This document shows positions 1-10,298 of a stretch of 64,000 nt of DNA, one piece after another; position 1 is the first letter of the stretch; each line of letters opens with the position of its first letter. The notes beneath the pieces were generated by a model. That model saw nothing but the letters and a program-made list of their open reading frames with translations. It had not been told where the DNA came from and made no database searches. A program made the position numbers and the translations under genes. The stretch comes from Hoplostethus atlanticus (lineage: Eukaryota; Chordata; Actinopteri; Trachichthyiformes; Trachichthyidae): positions 12,695,501-12,759,500 of the forward strand of contig JAXDDX010000001.1 of assembly GCA_034670405.1 (NCBI GenBank), in the 5' to 3' direction.

Positions 1-733
1 TGTCATTCAGTTACAACAGTAGAGTAAATGTATTGAAGAGTGGTTTTGATAACAGTTTTACACGGAAACCTCCCAAGATTTGTTCAAGAACATCGCAACA
101 CCTAGCCACAGTCCTTAGCCTTCTTACTGAATTGAATCTGACCAACGGATATGATATACTTTATTAAAGTAGATAGATAAAGTAAGGAGTGTTAGGAATT
201 TCTGAGGGCTCCCTTTAGCCTGATCTTTGACCGATTGACTAAAGGCATCCAGAGTCGAGGGAAGAGAAATACCCAAACACTTCCTTCCCTCCTAACCTCC
301 TTCCCTCATTTCGCTCCACTTCAAGGGAAAGCTGTTGTTTTTTGAACACGATAATTCTCATATTACTGCTGAACAGAGTTGGCAGACATTATGTAATAGG
401 AGGCAGAGTAGGGTAGAAGGACCCGGGAGAGGAGGAAGATGTAAGACGGGAGCTGGTTCCTGGTCACGACGCAGTTGGACGGGATCCATGCAGTGAAGGA
501 ACGGGCTTCCATAGAGGAGGCCCAACTCACGTTTAAAAGAACAGGGATCAAAAATAAGTCGGGCCCCTGTTTCTGTTATTTTGCTTATTCACAGAACACA
601 GGCGATGAGGAGTTGAAATTTGATCCATCCAACAACATGTAAACATGACCACAGAGACATAACACAGTTAATCATGTCATCTTCAGTACGTGTTGTAACT
701 GCCCTGTCAGTGACCCCTCTCTTCCTGATGCTG

Positions 734-777
<44 letters not shown>

Positions 778-943
778 GTTCAACAGTATAGTCCCTTCAA
801 ACTCCTGTTTAGATTTGGAGGAAACAGAAAGCTTATAATTATGCCTGCATGAAACAGTTACAGCTACTATCAGGGCAGGAGATTCCTTTGAGTTCCCATC
901 TCTGCTCTTCATCTGTATGAACCCCCCTCTCTCTCTCTTTCTC

Positions 944-978
<35 letters not shown>

Positions 979-1488
979 TCGTCATTTGCTTGTTTATGTT
1001 GGGCAAATGGTCATAATTGCAGCTATGACAGATGAAGACATATGTTTACATCTTCGCTGTCAGAGCTTGTTGCTTGGTTGTAAACGTTGGAGCACACAAG
1101 GGGTCTTATGTTCTTATTATCTTATGTTTGAAACTGCCCTGTCCTACGTCTGTCCCTCTGTGGTAGTAGTAGCAGTACTAGTGTTAAAATGAGTGTTAGT
1201 ATTGTTGTTGTTGTTGTCGTCAAAAGGTCTCAGTTGGTCACAGGTTCATGTCTGTTGCTATGCAAGGGGCCTCCAGGGGTCGGAGGTCAAGGGTCGCCGT
1301 GACAGAGCCCTAGGGTGAGGGTGGAGACACTAATAACTCTCATAATCACTATTTTTTTTTTTTCGTGTTCGTTTTGCAGCCTGTGTGTTAAGTTAAGTTG
1401 AAAAGTGCTATGTAAATAAAATTGTATTAGTAGTAGTAGTAGTAGTAATAAAACATCATTTCTACACACTCCATTAAAGACTTAAGGG

Positions 1489-1539
<51 letters not shown>

Positions 1540-1658
1540 TATACTATAGGCATAACAAACATACACAAACACAAGCAGATAAACACATAAACTCTTGTTT
1601 CAGTGCCAGCAGAAGATCACATAAACAGAGCTGATCTGAGACCAAACACCGTCATTAA
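1..1658. other. Non-coding upstream sequence
   Basis: No exon is recognised. It contains CT microsatellites at 733-775 and 929-978, a CT/CA compound repeat at 1491-1545, and a short TAG-type triplet run near 1430-1447. Confidence 0.6.
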
Positions 1659-2155
1659 CAAGTCAAGTCAAGTTTATTTGTCACATGTAGTAGATATAAA
1701 TAAAATAAAGATATAAAACAAAAAGAGTATATATGAAGTGTATAAGTACAGGCTGACAAATACTGCAGTTGTGTATAGTTGAAGGCAGTAATACACAGTA
1801 CATGCCAGATGTAAATATAGTATAAAGTATAGGTCCAGGATGAATGGCAGGGGTGTGTGGTAGAGTCTGTGAGGAGAGTCAGTGCAGGTTAGGGATGGAG
1901 TGGATGGACCGGGATGCCACCGGTCAGCTGTTCAGCAGTCTTAAGGCTTGAGGGTAGGAGCTGTCTCGGCGCATGTTGGTCCGAGAGCCGATGCTCCGGT
2001 ACCGTTTGCCCCGACGGTAGCAGAGCGAACAGTCTGTGGGCCGGGTGACTTTCAGGGCCTTCCTCTGACACCGCCTGCTATAGAGGTCCTGTATGGCAGG
2101 TAGCTCGGCCCCGGTGATGTACTCGGCCGTCCACACGAGGGCTGTGCTGTTGCCA
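1659..2155 (-). mobile_element. LINE 3' fragment, decayed, minus strand
   Basis: On the minus strand, 2136 down to 1924 encodes a reverse-transcriptase C-terminal tail of the kind common in teleost LINEs (AEYITGAELPAIQDLYSR, RRCQRKALK, GKRYRSIGSRT, PQALRLLNS). A second frame (2071-1889) carries part of the same block, so a frameshift is present. A 3' UTR-like stretch follows and ends in AATAAACTTGACTTGACTTG-type short repeats at 1659-1680, as at LINE 3' ends. The clade (Rex1/L2-like) is a guess. Confidence 0.6.
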
Positions 2156-3636
2156 TGTCGTCACATACAGTATATCAGGAAGGACAACAGTCACTCTGTT
2201 TACGCACCCACTCTTTCCTCTAGTTTTATTGTGCGTATTATGAATTAATCCGAGATACAACAAATAGCATTTCTTCCTTATATCGTAGCTTCATTGGTGT
2301 AATTACTTCCTATAATAAAGGATAATAAATGTGACAGACTAGTGTGTAATTAGAACTAGATTACAGGATGATCCAAATGTGATAATATAGGTCAGGATAT
2401 ATCGCTTTTGCTCATCACAGTCATGTTGCACATCTCTGCCCTCAGGCGACTGAGAGATGTGTCAAAGCATTTTACATAACTGCACAGGAAACTGGGAGGA
2501 GGCGTTTGTGGCTACTTAACTGTCCTGTTAGTTCAAGTATGACAAAGAATCTCCTGACAATGATCTCATTTCATTTTATCACTCACTTTTTTTTTTGGGG
2601 GATGCGTGATTGGTGTCTTGCCCGAGCCTGTGATTGAATCTATCTCCATCCTCATAGCATTCATTTGGTTTTTTTACACTAAATATTGGTTGTCCGCAGA
2701 GTCCCGCAGAAAATATCCCAATATATCTCGGGGGAAGCAAGACGACTGCGGCAACCTGCGGTAGTCAGATGAGCAGTTTACAGCTCCCTGATTCCCTCTA
2801 ATGCAAATCCGCAGCAAGATTAGCCTCCCTGTCTGTGTTGGACTGTGTTTTATGAGATAGACAGGCTGGTAGCTACCGTCAGTAACATCTTCATCCAAAA
2901 GTGGCATGAGTCACAGTCAAATCTGTGATTGTTATCTGTTGGGAACAGATAGGGAAGCTACTGCGGCCTGGTGAGCTACTGCAGGGTAAGGCACATGATC
3001 ACGTTCAGGTTTATCACAGTAGAGCAGTTTATTACTGTAGAATTAGTGACCGTAGAATGAGTCTGTTTGACCCAATTGGTTTGTTAAACCTCACTGTATC
3101 TCTTGGCTATGCACTCCAGTGAGGTGTATTAATCAGACTGAGCTGGCTACTAGCCATTCATAAAGATGTTAGCAGTAAGCCGTTTGGACCACTAGATGCC
3201 TCCCTTTTAACTACAGGAATGGTCCTCCATCATCTCATTGAGATAGACTGAGATTCATTTAATGATGATGATGATATGGTATTTACTTAACAGATTTTGA
3301 GTCACAGTTCTAGTAAATAGTATGTTAGTGTAAAACTCATGAAATGATATGAGTATATACAGTATACTTGTATGGACTATAACTGTACTTTGGCCTCCCT
3401 CTACTATCTGAAACTTCAAATGACTTCGACAAATGCAGTGTCAATGGCCGATGTGTAGCGAAACAAGACAAAATGGGGAAGTGAAGAACAGGTGATGTAA
3501 CAGTTTGATGTTTCAGTATGGCTGCTAGAGAGCCAGTCAGCTCAAGGCCACGGGATAGCAGCCTCTTTCCTGTATCATTAACCTTCTTCCATAGTCACTA
3601 TTTACACTATAATGACCTTGTGGCTGAAGGGAACAA

Positions 3637-3638
<2 letters not shown>
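2156..3638. other. Non-coding sequence, no gene seen
   Basis: Moderately AT-rich sequence without long frames, recognisable exons or strong repeats. Confidence 0.55.

Positions 3639-3700
<62 letters not shown>
3639..3700 (+). repeat. (GT)n microsatellite
   Basis: About 62 nt of perfect GT dinucleotide repeat. Confidence 0.97.
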
Positions 3701-3704
<4 letters not shown>

Positions 3705-3862
3705 GTGAGGTCATTTTAAATAGGGATGAGGAGAGAATAAGGAAGGGTGTAAGGAAAAGAGAGACGTTAATTTAGTTGATTGGATGGGGGATAGGCGAGG
3801 ATGTGTGGGAGAGATATATGGAAGTAGAGGAGAGGACTCCGAAGTGGGTCATAAATAGTGAG

Positions 3863-3865
<3 letters not shown>

Positions 3866-3899
<34 letters not shown>

Positions 3900-4135
3900 A
3901 TGTATGTTTGTGTTCCTCAGTATTTGTGTTGATGGTACAGAGGCTGTTTTTCTGCTGGTCAGTTCAGAGAGCTGACAGAGAAAAGCTACCATATGGCAGG
4001 ACAGGAGGGAGGGAAAGAGAGAGGTGGGTGGGTGGGGGGGGCAACAGAACGAAGAGGGAGAGACAGAAATGACAGGAGGTTAGGAGGAGAGAGAGAGAGA
4101 GAGAGAGACGGGGGGGTGTGGGAAATCGGTAGTAG
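3866..4135. repeat. GA-rich low-complexity region
   Basis: GA runs at 3867-3897 and 4089-4109 with purine-rich and G-rich sequence between them. Long frames here on both strands are artefacts of the repeat. Confidence 0.85.
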
Positions 4136-4402
4136 GAGGCAAGGCAAAGGCAAGAGCACGGGACGACAAAATGATGGAGAGCGGAAAAGAGTATAGAACT
4201 GGGCTGATGATGAGGTGTAGAGGCTACCGGGGGGGAGGAAGAGAGATCGAGATGAGTGAGAAACAGGGTGAGAGAGGTGGGTGGCAGAGCCTACAGCTTG
4301 GAAGCAGAGGAGGTGACAGTGGGGGGTGTTCACTGCTCAGTGATGTGTTATGATCCCCCCCCCTCCCCCATATACACACTCTGACACACACATATACGCT
4401 CA

Positions 4403-4593
4403 TTCCTCCCTCTCTCCCTCTCTCTCTCCCTCTCTCTCTCTCTCCCTCTCTCCCGCGCCCTCGCTCTCCCTCATTCTGGCTCTGTTGCCAAGGCTACCGA
4501 ACAGCCTCTTGCTGCATATACCTAGACGAGGCTGCTGCCTGTGGATCTCGCTCTCCTCCAGGATACAAACAAAAGAAAACCCATCAGACTTTT

Positions 4594-4653
<60 letters not shown>

Positions 4654-4710
4654 TTCATACATTCTCTCATTCCTAACCTCACTCTCATACACATACTCTG
4701 CCCCCCCTCG

Positions 4711-4745
<35 letters not shown>

Positions 4746-4790
4746 CGTCGGTCTGTCTCCTTCTCACATGCACACACACTCTTTCTCCCA
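4403..4790. repeat. CT-rich region with CT/CA compound microsatellites
   Basis: CT runs at 4403-4452, a CT then CA compound repeat at 4592-4653, and CT at 4711-4745. The region between 4453 and 4590 is unique sequence and holds an X-box-like palindrome. Confidence 0.85.
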
Positions 4791-4900
4791 GACACAGGAG
4801 CAGTAATAAAGGGATTGGCGTGGTTTGTGGTGTTTGGCTCCTGGTGCTGGCTCAGAGGGAGCGGAGCGGCAGATGGCGATGTGAGAACAGGCTCAGTCAG
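4790..4900 (+). other. Possible non-coding first exon of ptpn5
   Basis: A GC-rich stretch ends in the strong donor CAGTCAG|GTAAGA at 4900/4901. It lies about 5 kb upstream of the first coding exon and just after CT-rich tracts and an X-box-like palindrome at 4484. No long reading frame is expected. It is inferred only from the donor, base composition and position. Confidence 0.35.
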
Positions 4901-5710
4901 GTAAGAAGACTTATCCTAACCAGACTTGCGGCTCTGGACGGGTGACCGTTCTAGCCCTCCTCTCCTCCTCCTTCTGTTTTTCCCCTCTTTCCCGCCGTGG
5001 CTGTGCGACATGAGGTGAATATCAATTCCTCAGCACAGCCCCACGGTTCATGGCTGCTGCGCTCTCTCCTGACTGTAAAAAGGTAGGGAGCTGTCATGTT
5101 GTATGTATGTAGTATTTCAGGGTTTTCCTTTCCAGTTATTTATCAGAAGTCGTCACATGATAACCGGTTGATTCTGCCGTTAATTGCAGCATGTGTATTA
5201 CCTTCTCTTCTCGCAAAGCTGGCTTCCTGTGTGTTGTATCATGTCTGTGTGACAATGTGGGAGTTATCAGAGGGAGATGCAACAGTCCACCTCCCTGGGT
5301 GATTCATTACTAATCCAGCATCCAGCTCTGCACTGTGTGGTCGCTCCGGCTCACCGTAGCTATGTACGTGATATGAATGGTGTTTTTGTCTCAGTATGAA
5401 TGACTGCCATAGAACGCCGTTACTGTGTCGGTGTTTTGATGCAGCGCAATCACGTAACGCAATCCTTTGTCACCGGGAATCCAGATTTATCTTCAGTAGC
5501 CTGGAAATCAATTCGCTATGCAGCACATTTCAATTATTCATATAGCTTATCCTGAATTGTGTAGTCACTCATTCACATTTCTCTTTGAAATGCCCCGGAG
5601 CTGCCGCAAGAGATTATAGGACCGTATGTAAACAATAGAGCCAATTGATTGAGCCCGACTTTGCGACTCTAAGGTCACTGTGTGCTTATATATGTGTTAA
5701 TGAGAAAAAG

Positions 5711-5760
<50 letters not shown>

Positions 5761-7280
5761 GAGAGGCTGATGAAGCAGGTCTTGGCCCTCGTGACTTTGT
5801 CTCACGTTACCATCCCATCATCACTTTCAGTAAGAACTTCCTCTTACCTCGTCTTCCTGCCACATGAGCACTTAACCAAAACGCTCGGTACCTCACTATT
5901 CGCACGTCGCGTCTCACCTGGATAGTAGAAATGATGCTGCATCTGGAATGCTTCATTTTTATGTTGTTGATGATGATATTCTCCAGGAAGCCTGCCTGTG
6001 TCTGTCAGATAAAACAGGAAAAAGTGAAACAATTGTATTTTGAAAAATAGATTTGAACACTCAGGTTGTTGTTCTATACTGCCGCCATCATTTTAAAGAC
6101 TGAGAAGCTTGGTATGTCACGTAAATCCATTAAAACTTGTGCCAACTACATGAGACAAAATGTGCGATCATTTAACTTAACATTTTAATCCTCAAACTGA
6201 AAGCCTGTGGAGGGCTTGTTGGGTGTTTTGCCTGATGGTAGATGAAATACTATGCACACTCCACTCCAAGTGCATCCAAAGAAAGTAGACCCTCCAAATA
6301 AGGACTGATGCTGAATTAGCTGTCAGGTTCCACTTTCCCTTGAATCCACTGGCCCTGGTTTTTCAATCATCAGAGTTGAAAGGAAAAACACACCCTATTA
6401 CACTACTATTGACAATGTACCTTACATTTCCGGACTCATTTTGTTGTTTGGTGGTGTATTTTTCTTATTCTTGTAAATAACTAACCAAACGTAGACGACG
6501 TGACGTCATGTTGAAATATTTCCAGCACAGCTACAATTTGATAACAGAATCTTTTTAGCGATATAAAACATCAAAAGTAAATGTCAGGTTTTGGTGTCAG
6601 TCCCTCAGAATCAGGGCTTCTTTCTAGACCCAACAATTTGCACTGACATTCAACAATCATAGTAGGAGGAATCAATCGTAGAAGAGGAAGAGACACCAAT
6701 TTCTCCGCTTTTCTTCACAGTAGCCTCAACAGACCAGAATGCAATGTAGCCACAAGACATGTTGCGTTTCTCACTTTTTCTTGACTGGAAAAACTCTCGC
6801 TCTCTAGCCGTCACTGTCGCTATTCCTCTCCTCTCCTACACATACTGAATGCAACAAGTTCAGGCACTTTCTTTGACAGAGGCATTCTGGGAAATGTAGG
6901 AAATCACTATCACTATCACAACTTCTCAAGTAGAAGTTGCCATGGCGGGCTGAGGGAAAGTGAGTGCAACAAAAAAGTTAATTATAACACAAAAATCACA
7001 TTACAAGTCCTGGAATGCATTGAACATCACAGATGAACATCACAGATTGATGATATCTAGTAGATATCCAGATATCTACCAGTGTGGATTTTTGCTTTAA
7101 AATGAATTGTGGCTAATTGTCATTAGATGTGATTGAACTACCTACCTACTATAGACTTTGTATTCTTTTCAAGCTGGAACAATATATTTAAGTTGACGAG
7201 TTGAAGTTGAGTTGAAGTGATAACTGTTAAGTTTTTGACATTTACTGGGAAACAACTGTACCAGACACAGTTCAACACGC
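4901..7280. other. Probable ptpn5 intron, left part
   Basis: No coding exon is recognised. It holds a GT/GA compound repeat (5712-5759), a perfect CRE palindrome TGACGTCA (6501-6508) and a ZNF143-like element (6882-6899). Confidence 0.5.
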
Positions 7281-7557
7281 TAGCGTGACTGAAAAACAAA
7301 GGTATTTACCTGTAAGAGTCAACAAAGAGAGGCTGGATTTTTGGACAAATGTGAATACTGTCAGTGCTCTCTCAATACAGATGTGTGTTTGTATTTTTTA
7401 TGTAGTGTGTGTGTGTGTGTCCTCTACAGTATGTTCGTTGCCACAGTTACCAAAACGCCAACCTCACTGCTTCATCGCTTCAGACAACCTTCACACAAAA
7501 TAGAACTGCTTTCCTCACATTCAGCCATCCAGTTTCTTCTGTACAAGACATTCTATT

Positions 7558-7560
<3 letters not shown>

Positions 7561-7598
<38 letters not shown>

Positions 7599-7750
7599 AC
7601 GCATGCGAGTGTGTGTGTACATTGTATGTATGCGCGTTGCCATGGCTACTGGCCAGGCTGACTGGCGTCATCACTTCAAAACCACCTTCGCAGCTAGCAA
7701 AGAGAGATAGAAAAGGACTCAAAGCAGCTCCCCTCTGTTTGACACCTGCG

Positions 7751-7806
<56 letters not shown>
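7561..7806. repeat. GT and CA microsatellites flanking an X-box-like site
   Basis: (GT)n at 7561-7592 and (CA)n at 7752-7806. Frames across them encode only VC or HT repeats. Confidence 0.95.
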
Positions 7807-7810
<4 letters not shown>

Positions 7811-7897
7811 TAGCTTTTGCTACTGGTGTGGTCTCATATTCTGCTGAGCTTACCCCATTCATTCAACAGGGTCCAGTGGCACAAAAGGAGGTGAGGG

Positions 7898-8124
7898 GAA
7901 GCAAAGTAGGAGGAGGAAGAGAAGAGAAGAGAAGAGAAGAGAAGAGAAGAGAAGAGAAGAGGGGAGGAGAGGAGAAGAGAAGAGAAGAGAAGAGAGGAGA
8001 GGAGAGGAGAGGAGAGGAGAGAAGAGAAGAGAAGAGAAGAGAAGAGAAGAGGGGAGAAGAGAAGAGAAGAGAAGAGAAGAGAGGAGAGGAGAGGAGAGGA
8101 GAGGAGAGGAGAGGAGAGGAGAGA
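7898..8124. repeat. 227-nt uninterrupted purine tract (GAAGA/GGAGA pentamers)
   Basis: The + strand is purine-only from 7898 to 8124, built of GAAGA and GGAGA pentamers in alternating blocks. The first T is at 8125. Long frames on both strands here are repeat translations, not genes. Confidence 0.95.
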
Positions 8125-8978
8125 TGAGAGAGGAAAGGAGAGCAGAGTTCACCTCATGCATACTGATTGGACTAGGGCGATCTGAATGTATTTCTAGGAG
8201 TCTGGTTAGTATCTTTCTGGCCTCTGAGAGAGAGAGGAGGGATGGGGAGAGAATAGAAGCAATATTGACAGTTTACTGTGTCACCTTATATCATCATCTT
8301 CCACTCATGAAAGCACAGCTGGGAGCTGACAAGGGTGCTACTCTGATCCATCTTTAGATGAAACTGGATTACTAATCCCTTTCACAGCATGACCAGTTGA
8401 ATTTGAGTCACTACTGTATATTGGGATTGTTTTTGAATTATCTGTGACGATTGCTGCCATTTTTTCTCAAGAATTTTGAATTTCAAAGACATAATGAGAC
8501 ATAATGATTGTCTCCCGTCATTCAGAAACTGATTCTGCCTCACGATGGCCAACAACTGGTGGTTCCTACGGGATACAGGATTTAAACTGACCATGTGATG
8601 TGACTCCCTCCCGGTTCCCTGCGATCTATCATAGGTGAGTCATGTGACTGTAATGGAAGATATTTACCTCATAGATTTGCTGCTATACTAATAAGCCAAC
8701 TGGCGTATCATTTACACGTGCATTGTTAGTTGGTGCTCATTGATGAAAACTTGTTCTAAACTGCCTCATTACAATTTTAGACATAAGCAACACATTCAGA
8801 CAAAAGTGATAAGTGCGCAAACAGCACTTACACTTACAAAGGCCCACACATTCACACATCCCTACATACAATGTGCCAGTAATCAGCCAAATGTACGCAA
8901 CACCTTTATTAATGGTTGAAGGACAAAAGAGCAGGGCGGAAAGGGGCTTTGAATACACTGCTGACTGATATAGAGAAG

Positions 8979-8980
<2 letters not shown>

Positions 8981-9045
<65 letters not shown>

Positions 9046-9060
9046 TGTGTGTGTGTGTGT
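8981..9060 (+). repeat. (GT)n microsatellite, 80 nt
   Basis: GT repeat with one interruption (GGGTGT) near 9041. Confidence 0.97.
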
Positions 9061-9177
9061 TGTCGGTAGATGATTATGCTCAGGACGGATGAGAGGGATG
9101 AGAGCCACTCTGTTGCCAAGGCGACGGACAGGGCTGTAAACACACTACCCCTGACTCATCCTTCTACAATAGAGCCT

Positions 9178-9420
9178 CTCTCTCTCACTCTCTCTCTCTC
9201 CCTCTGTCAAACACACATACACACACACACACACACACACATAATAGAGTCCAATCTCAGTGAGACAAGAGGATCCGGAGATGAGAGCCACTCCAAGCCG
9301 CTTAGCTATACATCTGAATAGGCCTGTGGAATAAACTCAACCCTCTCTGTCATACACACACTCATTTAGAAACACACACACGCACACATGCACATCCACG
9401 CACACACACAAGCACACACA
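9178..9420. repeat. CT and CA microsatellite cluster
   Basis: CT-rich at 9178-9202, CA at 9210-9241, and imperfect CA-rich sequence at 9353-9420. Confidence 0.85.
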
Positions 9421-9977
9421 ACCAGCTAGCACACGTCACTGAATCAATATGTAGTTTTGCTGAGGCTACTGTATGCACGTATATCGATAAAACAACAAGA
9501 CAAAGAGCATGAGAGTTTGATTACTTAGCATGAAGATGCATTGTGATGGACACATGAAGTGAGAAACTTTTATTTTGTGATACAGTCAGAATAACTGTGG
9601 AGTCATTTTGCATGTTAACTATTGTTCAGAAATGCAGGGTGACAATTTTAAAAGCATGATAGTCCCTGTGTCCACCTGTGGCTGAGGAGTGCAAAGGTCT
9701 CATACATCATAAAACAAAAAAAGCCAAAGAAAGTGATATTGGCCATCCTCGTCTTTTCTTTTTCTTCTTTGTAGTGGGTTGAAGAAAAAAATGAAAGTGC
9801 ACCATGTTTTTTTGGAAAGTCGTTTTTAAAAAAAGGGGATTGCACAATCTTCCTCATTCAGTATTTTATTAGTGTTTCAGATAGTTGACAAAGCAAATTC
9901 ACAGAAAATAAGAAAGAGAAATAAGAAAACAACAACAGAATGAGCCAGGCTTCAAAGCCTTGTCTTCACGGAGGGAT

Positions 9978-10298
9978 ATGTCAACTGTCTTTAACACGGA
10001 GGGAACCTCATTTAACAGGGGGATCATGATCCGCCGGCTGAGCAGCTCCAACCGTTCCCACACTGAGGACTCCATCTTCCTGAGGCCCGATGAGGACCCA
10101 GTCTGGTTGGATGAGCCCACAAAGACTGAAAAACTAGGAGATGGAGCCCCTAAAACAGATGGGGCCCCAGAACGAGAGGGACCCCCGAGGGACCAGAACC
10201 CACATGGAGAAACAGAGGAAGTGTTTATGCATAAGGTGTACACACTGGTGATTGAGATCCACTGCTGGGCTGCCCTCTTTGTCCTCTCCCAGGTCACG
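9978..10298 (+). CDS. ptpn5: ptpn5 coding exon 1: N-terminus and first hydrophobic segment
   Basis: It encodes residues 1-107 and ends in the donor ACG|GTACGT, phase 0. The sequence upstream of 9978 is adenine-rich with no pyrimidine tract, so this looks like an exon that begins in 5' UTR. The frame stays open upstream to a TAA at 9909 but holds no earlier ATG. The N-terminus is acidic and polar ([16 protein letters not shown]), then proline and charge rich, and finishes in the start of a membrane segment ([14 protein letters not shown]). Confidence 0.8.

Noticed and set aside
7828-8161. Long open frames on both strands through the purine tract
   Set aside because: They are pure translations of GAAGA/GGAGA repeats (EEKRR or LLSSP) with no start context or homology.
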